The notes below the pieces were generated by a model, which saw nothing but the letters and a program-made list of their open reading frames with translations, was not told where the DNA came from and searched no databases. A DNA stretch of 32,628 bases from Pseudomonas cyclaminis (GTDB lineage: Bacteria; Pseudomonadota; Gammaproteobacteria; Pseudomonadales; Pseudomonadaceae), in contig NZ_JADDUM010000052.1 of the NCBI RefSeq assembly GCF_015163715.1, forward strand, positions 1 through 32,628. The letters run 5' to 3'. The position numbers and the translations under genes were made by a program. This document shows, in pieces, positions 8,639 to 18,615 of this stretch (the first letter of the stretch is position 1; each line of letters opens with the position of its first letter).

Positions 8639-8672
8639 CTGTCATACCTTCGTCATAATGGCCGCTTATAAC
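8639..8672 (+). promoter_or_regulatory. Pho box and -10 of the hemB-ppk1 promoter
   Basis: CTGTCAT (8639-8645), four bases, then TCGTCAT (8650-8656): two 7-base repeats 11 bases apart, 12 of 14 positions matching the PhoB consensus half-site CTGTCAT. A -10 TATAAC follows at 8667-8672, ten bases after the second repeat, the geometry of PhoB-activated promoters where the Pho box replaces the -35. The first downstream gene is hemB (8712) and the next is ppk1. Confidence 0.65.
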
Positions 8673-8690
8673 TGCAACGCTCGCCCGTAA

Positions 8691-9725
<1,035 letters not shown>

Positions 9726-9743
9726 CCCTCACAGGAACATTCG

Positions 9744-11966
9744 ATGAATACCGAAGGACTCTCCGAAGTTGCAGTAAAAGACGCTCACCCGGTGATTGAA
9801 CAAGTCACCGAGACACCTCCCGAGGTGGAACCGGCCCCGCCTGCTGTGGTGGCCGAAGTGCCGGCGCCGGCGCCAGTGCCCTTGGTGACCAACCTGGATG
9901 ACAGCAGCCTGTATATCCACCGCGAGCTGTCGCAACTGCAATTCAACATCCGCGTGCTGGAACAGGCGCTGGATGAGTCTTACCCGTTGCTGGAGCGCCT
10001 GAAATTCCTGCTGATTTTCTCCAGCAACCTGGACGAGTTCTTCGAGATCCGCGTCGCCGGCCTCAAAAAGCAGATCACTTTCGCCCGTGAGCAAGCCGGT
10101 GCCGACGGACTGCAACCGCACCAGGCACTGGCGCGCATCAGCGAGCTGGTGCACGGCCATGTGGACCGCCAATACGCGATCCTCAACGATATCCTGCTGC
10201 CGGAGCTGGAAAAACATCAGGTCCGCTTCATCCGTCGCCGTCACTGGACCACCAAAATCAAGACCTGGGTGCGCCGCTATTTCCGCGACGAGATCGCGCC
10301 GATCATCACTCCGATCGGCCTCGATCCGACGCACCCGTTCCCGTTGCTGGTGAACAAAAGCCTCAACTTTATCGTCGAGCTGGAAGGTATCGACGCCTTC
10401 GGTCGCGATTCCGGCCTGGCGATCATCCCGGCCCCGCGCCTGTTGCCACGGATCATCAAGGTACCGGAAGAGGTGGGGGGCGCTGGCGACAACTATGTAT
10501 TCCTCTCGTCGATGATCCACGCCCACGCCGATGACCTGTTCCAAGGCATGAAGGTCAAGGGCTGCTACCAGTTCCGCCTGACCCGTAACGCCGACCTGGC
10601 GCTGGACTCCGAAGACGTCGAAGACTTGGCCCGTGCCCTGCGCGGTGAGCTGTTCTCGCGGCGCTACGGCGATGCGGTGCGCCTGGAAGTGGCCGACACC
10701 TGCCCCAAACACCTGTCGGACTACCTGCTCAAGCAGTTCAACCTGGGCGAAAGCGAGCTGTACCAGGTCAACGGTCCGGTGAACCTGACGCGCCTGTTCA
10801 GCATCACTGGCCTGGACAGCCATCCGGAGCTGCAATACACCCCGTTCACTCCGCAGATTCCGAAACTGCTGCAAAACAGCGAGAACATCTTCAGCGTCGT
10901 GAGCAAGCAGGACATCCTGCTGCTGCACCCGTTCGAGTCCTTCACCCCGGTGGTCGACCTGCTGCGCCAGGCCGCCAAGGACCCACACGTCCTGGCCGTA
11001 CGCCAGACCCTGTATCGCTCGGGTGCCAACTCGGAAATCGTCGATGCGCTGGTGGACGCCGCACGCAACGGCAAGGAAGTCACGGCGGTGATCGAATTGC
11101 GTGCGCGGTTCGACGAAGAATCCAACCTGCAACTGGCCAGCCGCCTGCAAGCGGCCGGCGCGGTGGTGATCTACGGCGTGGTCGGCTTCAAGACCCACGC
11201 CAAGATGATGCTGATCCTGCGCCGCGAAGCCGGTGAGATCGTGCGTTACGCCCACTTGGGCACCGGTAACTACCACGCCGGCAACGCCAAGCTCTACACC
11301 GACTACAGCCTGCTGACCTCCGACGACGCCTTGTGTGAAGACGTCGGCAAGTTGTTCAGCCAGTTGATCGGCATGGGCAAGACCTTGCGCATGAAGAAGC
11401 TGCTGCACGCGCCGTTCACCCTCAAGAAGGGCATGCTCGACATGATTGCCCGCGAGACCCAGTTCGCCCTCGATGGCAAACCGGCGCACATCATTGCCAA
11501 GTTCAACTCGCTGACCGATCCGAAGATCATCCGCGCGCTGTACAAGGCCAGCCAGTCCGGCGTGCGCATCGACCTGGTGGTGCGTGGCATGTGCTGCCTG
11601 CGTCCGGGCATTGTCGGGGTGTCACACAACATCCATGTGCGCTCGATCATCGGCCGCTTCCTGGAGCACACGCGGGTCTTCTACTTCCTCAACGGCGGCG
11701 AAGAGCAGATGTTCCTCTCCAGTGCCGACTGGATGGAACGCAACCTCGACAAGCGTGTGGAGACCTGCTTCCCGGTCGAAGGCAAGAAACTGATCATGCG
11801 GGTGAAGAAGGAGCTGGAAAGCTACCTCACCGACAATACCCACAGCTGGAGCCTGCAGTCGGACGGCCGTTACGTGCGCAACACGCCGACCGGCAACCAG
11901 AACCCGCGCAGCGCGCAGGCGACATTGTTGGAGAAGTTGGGTAGCCCGATTCTGACGGTGAACTGA
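9744..11966 (+). CDS. ppk1: Polyphosphate kinase
   Basis: A 740-residue enzyme that reversibly makes inorganic polyphosphate from ATP. The PPK1 N-domain starts near residue 51 ([15 protein letters not shown]) and includes [12 protein letters not shown]. The PLD-like catalytic half has GFKTHAK (His485, matching the phosphorylated His435 of E. coli) and AHLGTGNY (His504, matching His454; the spacing of 19 is the same). LEHTRVFYF and [10 protein letters not shown] lie near the C-terminus. Residues 1-50 form an extension rich in Pro, Glu, Ala and Val that E. coli PPK lacks and that is probably disordered. AGGAA precedes the start. It is cotranscribed with hemB and convergent with ppx, which encodes the opposing exopolyphosphatase. 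Confidence 0.97.
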   Translation: MNTEGLSEVAVKDAHPVIEQVTETPPEVEPAPPAVVAEVPAPAPVPLVTNLDDSSLYIHRELSQLQFNIRVLEQALDESYPLLERLKFLLIFSSNLDEFFEIRVAGLKKQITFAREQAGADGLQPHQALARISELVHGHVDRQYAILNDILLPELEKHQVRFIRRRHWTTKIKTWVRRYFRDEIAPIITPIGLDPTHPFPLLVNKSLNFIVELEGIDAFGRDSGLAIIPAPRLLPRIIKVPEEVGGAGDNYVFLSSMIHAHADDLFQGMKVKGCYQFRLTRNADLALDSEDVEDLARALRGELFSRRYGDAVRLEVADTCPKHLSDYLLKQFNLGESELYQVNGPVNLTRLFSITGLDSHPELQYTPFTPQIPKLLQNSENIFSVVSKQDILLLHPFESFTPVVDLLRQAAKDPHVLAVRQTLYRSGANSEIVDALVDAARNGKEVTAVIELRARFDEESNLQLASRLQAAGAVVIYGVVGFKTHAKMMLILRREAGEIVRYAHLGTGNYHAGNAKLYTDYSLLTSDDALCEDVGKLFSQLIGMGKTLRMKKLLHAPFTLKKGMLDMIARETQFALDGKPAHIIAKFNSLTDPKIIRALYKASQSGVRIDLVVRGMCCLRPGIVGVSHNIHVRSIIGRFLEHTRVFYFLNGGEEQMFLSSADWMERNLDKRVETCFPVEGKKLIMRVKKELESYLTDNTHSWSLQSDGRYVRNTPTGNQNPRSAQATLLEKLGSPILTVN

Positions 11967-11996
11967 AAATCGACTCTAATGTGTCAGCGGGGCTGG

Positions 11997-12130
11997 TGTG
12001 GTGAGCGGGCTTGTCCCACGCCGGGCTGGGAAGAGGCCCTGAAAAAAAACGCCGTATTCTGTCAGGCAGGATGCGGCGTTTTTATTGGGGTGGCTTCGCC
12101 ACCCAGCGCGGGACAAGCCCGCTCACTACA
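11997..12130. repeat. Inverted REP pair (REPIN-like) around a terminator
   Basis: TGTGGTGAGCGGGCTTGTCC (from 11997) and GGACAAGCCCGCTCACTACA (to 12130) are inverted copies of the same REP core seen at 5804 and 26948. They enclose the bidirectional ppk1/ppx terminator, so the whole segment can fold as nested hairpins. It lies between the two convergent stop codons. Confidence 0.75.
12042..12083. terminator. Bidirectional intrinsic terminator between ppk1 and ppx
   Basis: An A-run, then AACGCCG, a loop of about 20 bases, CGGCGTT and a T-run. The A-run on one side and T-run on the other let it end transcripts from both ppk1 (plus) and ppx (minus). Confidence 0.8.
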
Positions 12131-12158
12131 AAAAGCCCGTCTGTCGATTTAGAACCAC

Positions 12159-13661
12159 TCAGCGCACGTTCAGCGTGAACCCCACCCGCGTCAACCACTC
12201 AGCTTCCTGGGCAAAGTCCGCCTGGGTCAGCTGGTTTTCATCCAGCCAGCCTTTGGGGAACATCACTTCCAGGCTGTCGCCATCGGCGCGCAGTTTGACC
12301 TGAGGCATTTCCTGGGTGCCACGGATGTGGTGGAACAGGATCGCAAAGCGCAGCAGTGCACACAGGCGGATCAGCTTGATGCCTTCATCACCAAACTCGG
12401 CGAATTTATCCTTGGGGATGTTTCGGCGATGGCCGCGTACCAGCAGTGCGAGCATCTGCTGGTCTTCCCGGGAAAAACCGGCCAGGTCGGAGTGCTCGAT
12501 CAGGTAGGCGCCGTGCTTGTGATAATGGTAGTGGGCGATGTCCAGGCCCACTTCATGCACCTTGGCGGCCCAGCCCAGCAGCTCACGCCATACGCCGTCT
12601 TCCAGGTCCCAATCCTCGGCCACCTGGTCGAAGGCATGCAGGGCTTTGCGCTCTACACGTGCCGCTTGTTCCAGGTCAACGTGATAGCGCTCCATCAGCG
12701 AGCTGAGGGTGCGCTCACGCACGTCTTCGTGGTGATGGCGGCCCAGCAGGTCGTAGAGCACGCCTTCACGCAGGGCACCGTCGCAATGGTCCATGCGTTG
12801 CAGTTCGAGGGCGTCGAAGATGGCTTCGAGAATCGCCAGGCCGGCCGGGAAAATGGTGCGGCGGTCGGGCTTGATGCCGTCGAAGTCGATTTTCTCCGCA
12901 TCCCCCAGCTTGAACAGCTTGCGCTTGAGCCAGGCCAGGCCTTCGGCGTTGACCTCGCCCGTGCCATGGCCGCCGGCCTTGAGGGCCAGGCCGATAGCGC
13001 GGATGGTGCCGGACGAGCCGATGGCTTCATCCCAGGTCAGGCGGTGCAGGGCGTGCTCGATGCTCATGATCTCCAGCCGCGCCGCAGTGTAGGCCTGAGC
13101 GTAGCGCGCCGGGGTGATCTTGCCGTCCTTGAAATAACGCTGGGTATAGCTGACGCAACCCATCTGCAGGCTTTCGCGCAGCAGCGGTTCGAAACGCTGG
13201 CCGATGATGAACTCGGTACTGCCGCCGCCGATGTCCGCCACCAGGCGCTTGCCGGGGGTATCGGCCAGGGTGTGGGACACGCCGAGGTAGATCAGGCGCG
13301 CTTCTTCACGGCCGGAGATGACTTCTACCGGGTGCCCGAGGATTTCCTCGGCGCGGCGGATGAATTCGCCACGGTTGCGGGCTTCGCGCAGCGCGTTGGT
13401 GCCGACGATTCGCACGGCGCCGAGGGGCATGCCGTTGATCAGTTGGGCAAAACGCTTGAGGCAATCGAGCCCGCGTTGCATGGATTCTTCATTGAGCTGG
13501 CGCGCGTCGTCGATCCCGGCAGCCAGTTGCACTTTTTCGCCGAGCCGCTCAAGGATGCGGATTTCGCCGTTCTGGGCCTTGGCCACGACCATGTGAAAGC
13601 TGTTGGAGCCCAGGTCGATGGCGGCGATCAGGGACAGATTCTTGGCTTGGGATTGCGGCAT
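12159..13661 (-). CDS. ppx: Exopolyphosphatase
   Basis: A 500-residue enzyme of the ASKHA (Ppx/GppA) superfamily that hydrolyses polyphosphate from its ends. The phosphate-binding loops are present: [15 protein letters not shown] (residues 13-27) and [14 protein letters not shown] (roughly 145-158). The C-terminal half has the HD-like helical domain with [21 protein letters not shown] and VRGHRRN. ATG at 13661 was chosen because it sits just before the first strand; the frame extends 49 codons further but without family sequence. The ribosome binding site is poor. It converges on ppk1, with which it balances the polyphosphate pool. Confidence 0.95.
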   Translation of the reverse strand: MPQSQAKNLSLIAAIDLGSNSFHMVVAKAQNGEIRILERLGEKVQLAAGIDDARQLNEESMQRGLDCLKRFAQLINGMPLGAVRIVGTNALREARNRGEFIRRAEEILGHPVEVISGREEARLIYLGVSHTLADTPGKRLVADIGGGSTEFIIGQRFEPLLRESLQMGCVSYTQRYFKDGKITPARYAQAYTAARLEIMSIEHALHRLTWDEAIGSSGTIRAIGLALKAGGHGTGEVNAEGLAWLKRKLFKLGDAEKIDFDGIKPDRRTIFPAGLAILEAIFDALELQRMDHCDGALREGVLYDLLGRHHHEDVRERTLSSLMERYHVDLEQAARVERKALHAFDQVAEDWDLEDGVWRELLGWAAKVHEVGLDIAHYHYHKHGAYLIEHSDLAGFSREDQQMLALLVRGHRRNIPKDKFAEFGDEGIKLIRLCALLRFAILFHHIRGTQEMPQVKLRADGDSLEVMFPKGWLDENQLTQADFAQEAEWLTRVGFTLNVR

Positions 13662-14107
13662 GGTTTGGGGGTCTCGGTCGATAACCTGACCATCGTGCCA
13701 CGATCGACCGCTGACGCCAACGCGTTGTGCTTCGGGAATGTCTCTGGCGGCGTCTGTAGGTGTTGTTTGTAGGAAATGTAGGCTGTCGTCCTGGGCTGCT
13801 GCTCGCAATTGCGCGAGCCTCTGTAGGGGATTTTAACTCAGGGCCCTTTTAAGACTAACTTTGATTTTGCCTACAGCCTGTGGGTCGGTGTTCTATTCAT
13901 TATTTTGCTTATGCCTACTGATGGGGTAGGCGCGGACGACAATTTATTTTTATTGCTCCCACAATAATCAAGGTGTTGTCTTATTCTTTTAGTAAGTGCC
14001 AAAGCGACAGACTGTCACTCGGCAATTTTGCCGTGGTGTTATTTATTTATGGTTTGTATTCAAGACAAAAATAAATACGCCTGAAAACTTTCAGTGACAG
14101 GTTGAAT
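13662..14107. other. Intergenic region between ppx and the fimbrial operon
   Basis: The ppx-proximal part carries nested inverted repeats at 13676-13709 (arms GGTCGAT/ATCGACC, inside them ATCGTG/CACGAT). From about 13855 to 14107 the sequence becomes markedly AT-rich compared with its surroundings, as often seen before fimbrial operons, and should hold the fimbrial promoter. I could not fix convincing -35/-10 elements, and no gene is evident. Confidence 0.6.
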
Positions 14108-14770
14108 ATGAAGAAAATTGTTGGATTGACTCTCGGTATTGCTTATCTGGCCGTGGCCTTTAACGCTCAGGCATCCACCAGTGCCGAATTGATCGTCAGG
14201 GGCACGATCAAACCTGCCGCCTGCAACCTCAGCATGACCGGTGGCGGCATTATCAACTATGGCGACATTCCGTCTGGGCAACTGTCTCCTACGGCGTTCA
14301 CTCCGCTGGCGGAAAGGACCACGCCCCTGACCGTCAGTTGCGGAACCACTGCCGCCCGTTTCGGGCTGAAATTTGTTGACCTGCAGTCCGGCAGCAAGGT
14401 GCCGGGCATTCTCAATGCGCTTGGAGCAGGCTACACCGAGGCACACAACTATGGCTTGGGCACTGTGTCCGGTCGTAAAACCGGTGGATTCGCGATCACT
14501 CTCAAGAACCTTCAGTCGCCGACCACAACCCTGTATCCCATCATGCGTGTCGGGTCAGGTGCCTGGCAGAGCGGTGACGGTAAAGTCGCCCAATTGCCTA
14601 GTCAGCATTCCTGGCGCAGCAGCACGGCCATCACTCCGGCTCCCATTACTCAACTGACCGGCACTATCGCGGTTAGGCCGGTGATTAACAAAACTACGGA
14701 ATTGGACTTGGGGCGTGAGATTACCCTTGATGGGCGCGCAACCCTTGAATTGAGCTACATCGAACTCTAA
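14108..14770 (+). CDS. Fimbrial subunit-like protein, DUF1120 type (likely main subunit)
   Basis: A 220-residue exported protein. The signal peptide ends at NAQA/S near residue 21. The mature part follows the DUF1120/chaperone-usher subunit pattern: an early cysteine in KPAACNLSM, then INYGDIPSGQLSP, a second cysteine in PLTVSCGTT (disulfide partner), and a C-terminal beta strand LELSYIEL, which could be the chaperone-contacting strand. ATG at 14108 was preferred over TTG at 14102; a weak AGG lies 6 bases upstream. It is the first gene of the fimbrial operon and is followed by a strong terminator, which suggests it is made in excess over the chaperone and usher. Confidence 0.8.
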   Translation: MKKIVGLTLGIAYLAVAFNAQASTSAELIVRGTIKPAACNLSMTGGGIINYGDIPSGQLSPTAFTPLAERTTPLTVSCGTTAARFGLKFVDLQSGSKVPGILNALGAGYTEAHNYGLGTVSGRKTGGFAITLKNLQSPTTTLYPIMRVGSGAWQSGDGKVAQLPSQHSWRSSTAITPAPITQLTGTIAVRPVINKTTELDLGREITLDGRATLELSYIEL

Positions 14771-14780
14771 GAAATAAAAT

Positions 14781-14824
14781 ACAGCTGATTAGAAATTAAC
14801 TATTTCTTATCGGCTGTTTTTTTT
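14781..14824 (+). terminator. Intrinsic terminator after the first fimbrial subunit gene
   Basis: A 16-base stem starting ACAGCTGATTAG and ending in CGGCTGT, with two non-Watson-Crick positions and a 5-base loop, followed by eight T. It lies 10 bases after the subunit stop and 43 before the chaperone start. Partial read-through would set subunit to chaperone/usher ratios. Confidence 0.85.
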
Positions 14825-14866
14825 CTGGCTACAAAGTAGTCGGCTTCAAGTTTGTGGGGAAACTGA

Positions 14867-15583
14867 GTGAATGGCCTTTCAGTAATAAATTGTGTTTTTG
14901 TATTTTGTGCAAGTGCGGGGTTGTGTTTTATCCCCTTTGCGGCGGCGGATGGGATGTTGCCAGAAACAACTGTGGTCTTGCTCTATGAAGAACAAGGGGA
15001 GGCCACAATGAATGTCAAAAATACCGATGCGGCGCCTGCGCTGCTTCATTCCGTCGTGCAGAACATGCCCGAGGATGTGGAGCCGCTATTGATTGTGACC
15101 CCACCCATTACGCGAGTAGAGGCGGGTGAAACCCAATTGGTCCGTTTCATCAGCACCTTGAAGGAACCCTTGAAGACCCAGCGGCTGAAGCGCGTGACTT
15201 TCGAGGGTATCCCCCAGGCGCGTGCGGCTGGCGCTGCAACCATTGGAATCACCCTTCGCCAGAGTTTGCCGGTGATCCTGCACCCACGTGGCCTGCCTGA
15301 GCATCACTCTCCATGGGAACTGCTGGAGTGGCGACGTGTGGGAGAGCGTCTCATGGTTCACAACGACAGTGCATACGTAGTACGCCTGGCGCCGCAGATA
15401 CAGATACTTCCGCAAGGAACCCCGGCGACTTTGCCGCGTGCATACGTTTTGCCAGGTGAAACGCTGGCATTGACGGTTGAAGGGCTATTGGAGGGTATGA
15501 CTGGCGTTGAAATGCAGCCAGCTACGGTCTACGGCTTTTCGGCGGGCAGCTATCGGGCCTCGATCAATACCGATAGGGGCTGA
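14867..15583 (+). CDS. Periplasmic fimbrial chaperone (PapD-like)
   Basis: A 238-residue exported protein with a hydrophobic signal peptide ending near FAAADG. The body is the two-domain immunoglobulin-like PapD type: TTVVLLYEEQGEATMNVKNT (N-terminal strands), PLLIVTPPITRVEAGETQLVRFI (the region that contacts subunits and holds the basic anchor), and a second domain from about residue 140 (WELLEWRRVGERLMVHNDS). It folds and caps fimbrial subunits in the periplasm and delivers them to the usher encoded 7 bases downstream. The start is GTG at 14867, with GGGGAA just upstream; no better start exists before the signal peptide. Confidence 0.85.
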   Translation: MNGLSVINCVFVFCASAGLCFIPFAAADGMLPETTVVLLYEEQGEATMNVKNTDAAPALLHSVVQNMPEDVEPLLIVTPPITRVEAGETQLVRFISTLKEPLKTQRLKRVTFEGIPQARAAGAATIGITLRQSLPVILHPRGLPEHHSPWELLEWRRVGERLMVHNDSAYVVRLAPQIQILPQGTPATLPRAYVLPGETLALTVEGLLEGMTGVEMQPATVYGFSAGSYRASINTDRG

Positions 15584-15590
15584 TCGACCC

Positions 15591-18092
15591 ATGACAAACC
15601 TGTCGCGTAAATCATTAATGACCTCGTTGTGGCCTCGTCGACCCACGCTGCTCATGGGCGTTGCAACATTATGGAGCTTGCCTGGTGCTGTTCCTGCGTT
15701 GGAGTTGGGAGAGGGCTTCGACCTTGCGGCATTGACCACCCACGGCATCGACCCGAAAGTCTCCGATTACTTCCGCACAGCCGCGCGTTTTCGCGAAGGT
15801 GTTCATGTGGTGGGGTTGCGGGTCAACGGGAACCCGCTCGGGTTGGTGGATGCGAGATTCGACTCGCAAGGACAATTGTGTTTTACCCCTGGGCTGCTGG
15901 AAAAAGCCGGGTTGGTGAAACCCGTCGGCATCGTCGGCGAAGCTGTCACCAGCGACCATGCCTGCCATGACTTCCTCGGCGCTTTCCCGACGACGATGGT
16001 GCGACTGCGCCCCGGCAGCGACGAGGTCGCGCTGGTGGTGCCGACCGGTTCCCTGCGTGAGCCGCAATGGGAGGCCGGGGAGTTCGCTCGAGGCGGTACG
16101 GCGGCATTGTTCAACTATGACGTGCAGGGTTTCGACAGCCATTCGCGCAGTGGGCCCAGCCGGTTCGTTTCGGCCCATACCGAGGCGGGCTTCAACGTGG
16201 GTGACTGGATTGTTCGCAGTCGTCAATTCTATGTGTCTGACGATGGTGTGGCCCGTACCGAACACCTGTATGCCTATGCCCAGCGAGACCTCGCTGCGTT
16301 GCAGTCGACTTTCCAGGTAGGCCAGCTCGCCAGTAACAACCCGCTGTTCAGCGGCATTCAACTGTCCGGCGTGCAGTTTTCCCCCGATGGCCAGTCGCGG
16401 GCGCCGGCGGGCAGCAACAATGCGGTGGTAGAAGGGCTGGCCCAAAGCCAGTCACGCATTGAAGTACGCCAGGCAGGCGTGCTGATTCACAGCACGCTGG
16501 TGCCTGAAGGTCCTTTCAGGCTGACTGGCCTGCCATTGCTCAATGGCACCAGCGACCTGGACGTCAGCGTCATTGATGTACGGGGCAGCAAGAGAAGCTT
16601 TGTGGTGCCGGCAGCCTCTTTTGCGGGGGCGGCTCCTGCGGCGCCGGGTTATTACTTCGCCCTTGGCAAGGTGCGTGAAAATACCCAGGGGGATGCCCCC
16701 TCGCCGGTCGTTGCCATGGGCAGCGGCACTTGGGGTTTGGGGCGCGATGCCTCGGCGGGGTTCGGCTTGCTGAGTACCGATGAGTACTGGTCGGCAGGCG
16801 GCACCCTCAGCAGCGTGTTTTTCCAGCGGGTTTCCGTGGGTGCACGTCACAACGTGTCCCGGGACAGCCGCAATGCGACATCCGGATCCCGCAGCAGTGT
16901 GTCGGTGAGCAGCCCGGTGTACGGCAATCTCGACCTCAATCTCAGCGCAACCACCCAGACCCGTGGTTATCGCGAGGTGCTGGAGGCGGGTCGCCCGAGT
17001 AACGCCGAAGAACTGGGTTCGCGTTTCAGTCGTCAGTACACGGCGGGCCTGAGCTGGGTCGATAACACGTTGGGGGCATTCTCCCTGGGCTACACCCGCA
17101 GCGCGCAGGTTGACGGGCACCTTACAGACCATGTGTTTGCTTCATGGAACAAGTCGTTTCGCCACGCAGATGTCGCGTTGGTCGCCGACTCGCAAGTAGG
17201 CGGTACCCAGGTACGACGTGATGCTGCGAGTGGAGGTCGGCGGCGCGATACCGCCCAGGACGATGACCTGTCCGTGCGTTTGCAGGTCAGCGTGCCCTTG
17301 GGCGGTGACCGTCGCCTGAACAGCTATACCAGTCATCGTGGAAAGCAGGCCCGTGCAGGTGTCGCGCTCAGTGAGCGGGTCAATGAGTATGTGAATTACG
17401 ACGTGGGTGTCGAACGTGACCTCAGTGCCAGGGAGCAATCGGTTCGGGGGCAGGTGGACCTGATGCCGCGATACACCCGCGTGGGCCTGGGGGTCAGTCG
17501 TGACCCGCTGGGTACAAGCTATACCGGGCAGTTGCAAGGCGGCATGGTGGCTCACGAAGGTGGGTTGACGTTCTCGCCGTATGCCGTACAGGACACGTTT
17601 GGCATCGCATCGGTGGGCAATCTCAGCGCTGCGAAAATCGACACCCCGCACGGACCGGTATGGACCGACTTCAGCGGGCAAGCCGTGATACCCGGCTTGC
17701 CGGCCTACACCAACAGTCGCATCGAAGTGCAAACCCAATCCTTGCCCAAGCGTGTAGACCTGAAGAACGGCACCCAGGTGCTCGCCGCGGGGCGCGGGTC
17801 AGTCAACAGCGTGGCGTTTGATGTGGTGACAGTGCGTCGCATGTTGCTCTCCGCCGTTGATCAACAGGGTCGGCCGCTGCCTCAGGGCGCTTCGGTGTTC
17901 GACAACGACAATCGCTTCCTGACCAGCGTGGTGGGCGAGGGCATGATTTTCCTGAACGACGCGAATAACGAGCAAAGCCTGCGGGTTTCATTGCCGGACT
18001 CTTCTAACTGCCTGCTGAACCTGGCCACCGAGACCCCGCGTGAAACTGACACGTTCTACGAGACAGCATCGGCGGTGTGCCATGGCCGCTAA
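15591..18092 (+). CDS. Fimbrial outer-membrane usher
   Basis: An 833-residue FimD/PapC-family usher, the outer-membrane pore through which subunits are secreted and assembled. After a long signal region (about 45 residues) come an N-terminal domain (DLAALTTHGIDPKVSDYF), a barrel with many alternating strands (for example FYVSDDGVARTEHLYAY, FQVGQLASNNPLFSGIQLSG), and the plug/middle region RIEVRQAGVLIHSTLVPEGPF. The C-terminal domain carries QGRPLPQGASVFDNDN and ends with a cysteine pair (about 802 and 830, SNCLLNL and AVCHGR). ATG at 15591 was chosen as the first start after the chaperone stop at 15583. The last 11 bases overlap the next gene, indicating translational coupling. Confidence 0.9.
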   Translation: MTNLSRKSLMTSLWPRRPTLLMGVATLWSLPGAVPALELGEGFDLAALTTHGIDPKVSDYFRTAARFREGVHVVGLRVNGNPLGLVDARFDSQGQLCFTPGLLEKAGLVKPVGIVGEAVTSDHACHDFLGAFPTTMVRLRPGSDEVALVVPTGSLREPQWEAGEFARGGTAALFNYDVQGFDSHSRSGPSRFVSAHTEAGFNVGDWIVRSRQFYVSDDGVARTEHLYAYAQRDLAALQSTFQVGQLASNNPLFSGIQLSGVQFSPDGQSRAPAGSNNAVVEGLAQSQSRIEVRQAGVLIHSTLVPEGPFRLTGLPLLNGTSDLDVSVIDVRGSKRSFVVPAASFAGAAPAAPGYYFALGKVRENTQGDAPSPVVAMGSGTWGLGRDASAGFGLLSTDEYWSAGGTLSSVFFQRVSVGARHNVSRDSRNATSGSRSSVSVSSPVYGNLDLNLSATTQTRGYREVLEAGRPSNAEELGSRFSRQYTAGLSWVDNTLGAFSLGYTRSAQVDGHLTDHVFASWNKSFRHADVALVADSQVGGTQVRRDAASGGRRRDTAQDDDLSVRLQVSVPLGGDRRLNSYTSHRGKQARAGVALSERVNEYVNYDVGVERDLSAREQSVRGQVDLMPRYTRVGLGVSRDPLGTSYTGQLQGGMVAHEGGLTFSPYAVQDTFGIASVGNLSAAKIDTPHGPVWTDFSGQAVIPGLPAYTNSRIEVQTQSLPKRVDLKNGTQVLAAGRGSVNSVAFDVVTVRRMLLSAVDQQGRPLPQGASVFDNDNRFLTSVVGEGMIFLNDANNEQSLRVSLPDSSNCLLNLATETPRETDTFYETASAVCHGR

Positions 18093-18615
18093 TCGTAAAG
18101 GTATGGGCTTTGCACTGATGTGCACATTGTTGATGGTCCAGGGTGTCCGGGCTGAAAATTGCCGGGTGTCCGTCAGTCAGCCCCGTATCGACTATGGCGT
18201 TATTCGCAAGGAGACACTGGCCCCAAGCGCATCGTTCGCGCTGGGAACGCGCACGGTGCACCTGAGCGTACTCTGTGCAGAGCCTTCGGCAATGGCGTTG
18301 CGGTTTGTCGGGGCGGCTGATGGGCAAGGTTTTCGCTTTGGTCGTGAGGGGCGCTTTCGTCTGACCCTCAAGCATGCCCAGGTGGATGGACACCCCGTGG
18401 TGTGGGGGGCGGCACACCTGCCCGGCGAGGCTGCCAGCGGGCAGTTATTGCCCGGCCAGGTCCTGGTGGCGCCGGTGGCCGGAAACCGACTGACCGCCCA
18501 GGTCGATATCGACACCGAGCTGCCCTCCGACGCGTTGCAGGTGCGCAGCCAGACGTTGCTGGAAGGGCAGGGTCATTTCGAACTGGTCAGCCCGCCTGCT
18601 CCACTGAACCGATGA
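18082..18615 (+). CDS. Second DUF1120-like fimbrial subunit (possible tip or minor subunit)
   Basis: A 177-residue exported protein starting inside the usher gene. The signal peptide ends at GVRA/E. The mature N-terminus repeats the plan of the first subunit: Cys in ENCRVSV, then IDYGVIRKETLAP, and a second Cys in VHLSVLCAEP. It is shorter and its C-terminus (FELVSPPAPLNR) lacks the Tyr-containing final strand of the first subunit, so it may be a minor or tip subunit; this is inference. An internal ATG at 18103 is a possible alternative start. The last 29 bases overlap the end of the convergent ABC transporter ATPase gene. Confidence 0.75.
   Translation: MAANRKGMGFALMCTLLMVQGVRAENCRVSVSQPRIDYGVIRKETLAPSASFALGTRTVHLSVLCAEPSAMALRFVGAADGQGFRFGREGRFRLTLKHAQVDGHPVVWGAAHLPGEAASGQLLPGQVLVAPVAGNRLTAQVDIDTELPSDALQVRSQTLLEGQGHFELVSPPAPLNR

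Noticed and set aside
9729..11489. 586-codon minus-strand open frame opposite ppk1
   Set aside because: Ppk1 on the plus strand has all catalytic motifs; the antisense product is low-complexity and resembles no family.
12327..13772. 481-codon plus-strand open frame opposite ppx
   Set aside because: Antisense to a clear exopolyphosphatase gene and without recognisable protein features.
14012..14018. CTGTCAC, a possible Pho half-site before the fimbrial operon
   Set aside because: No second repeat occurs 11 bases away, so it is not a Pho box.
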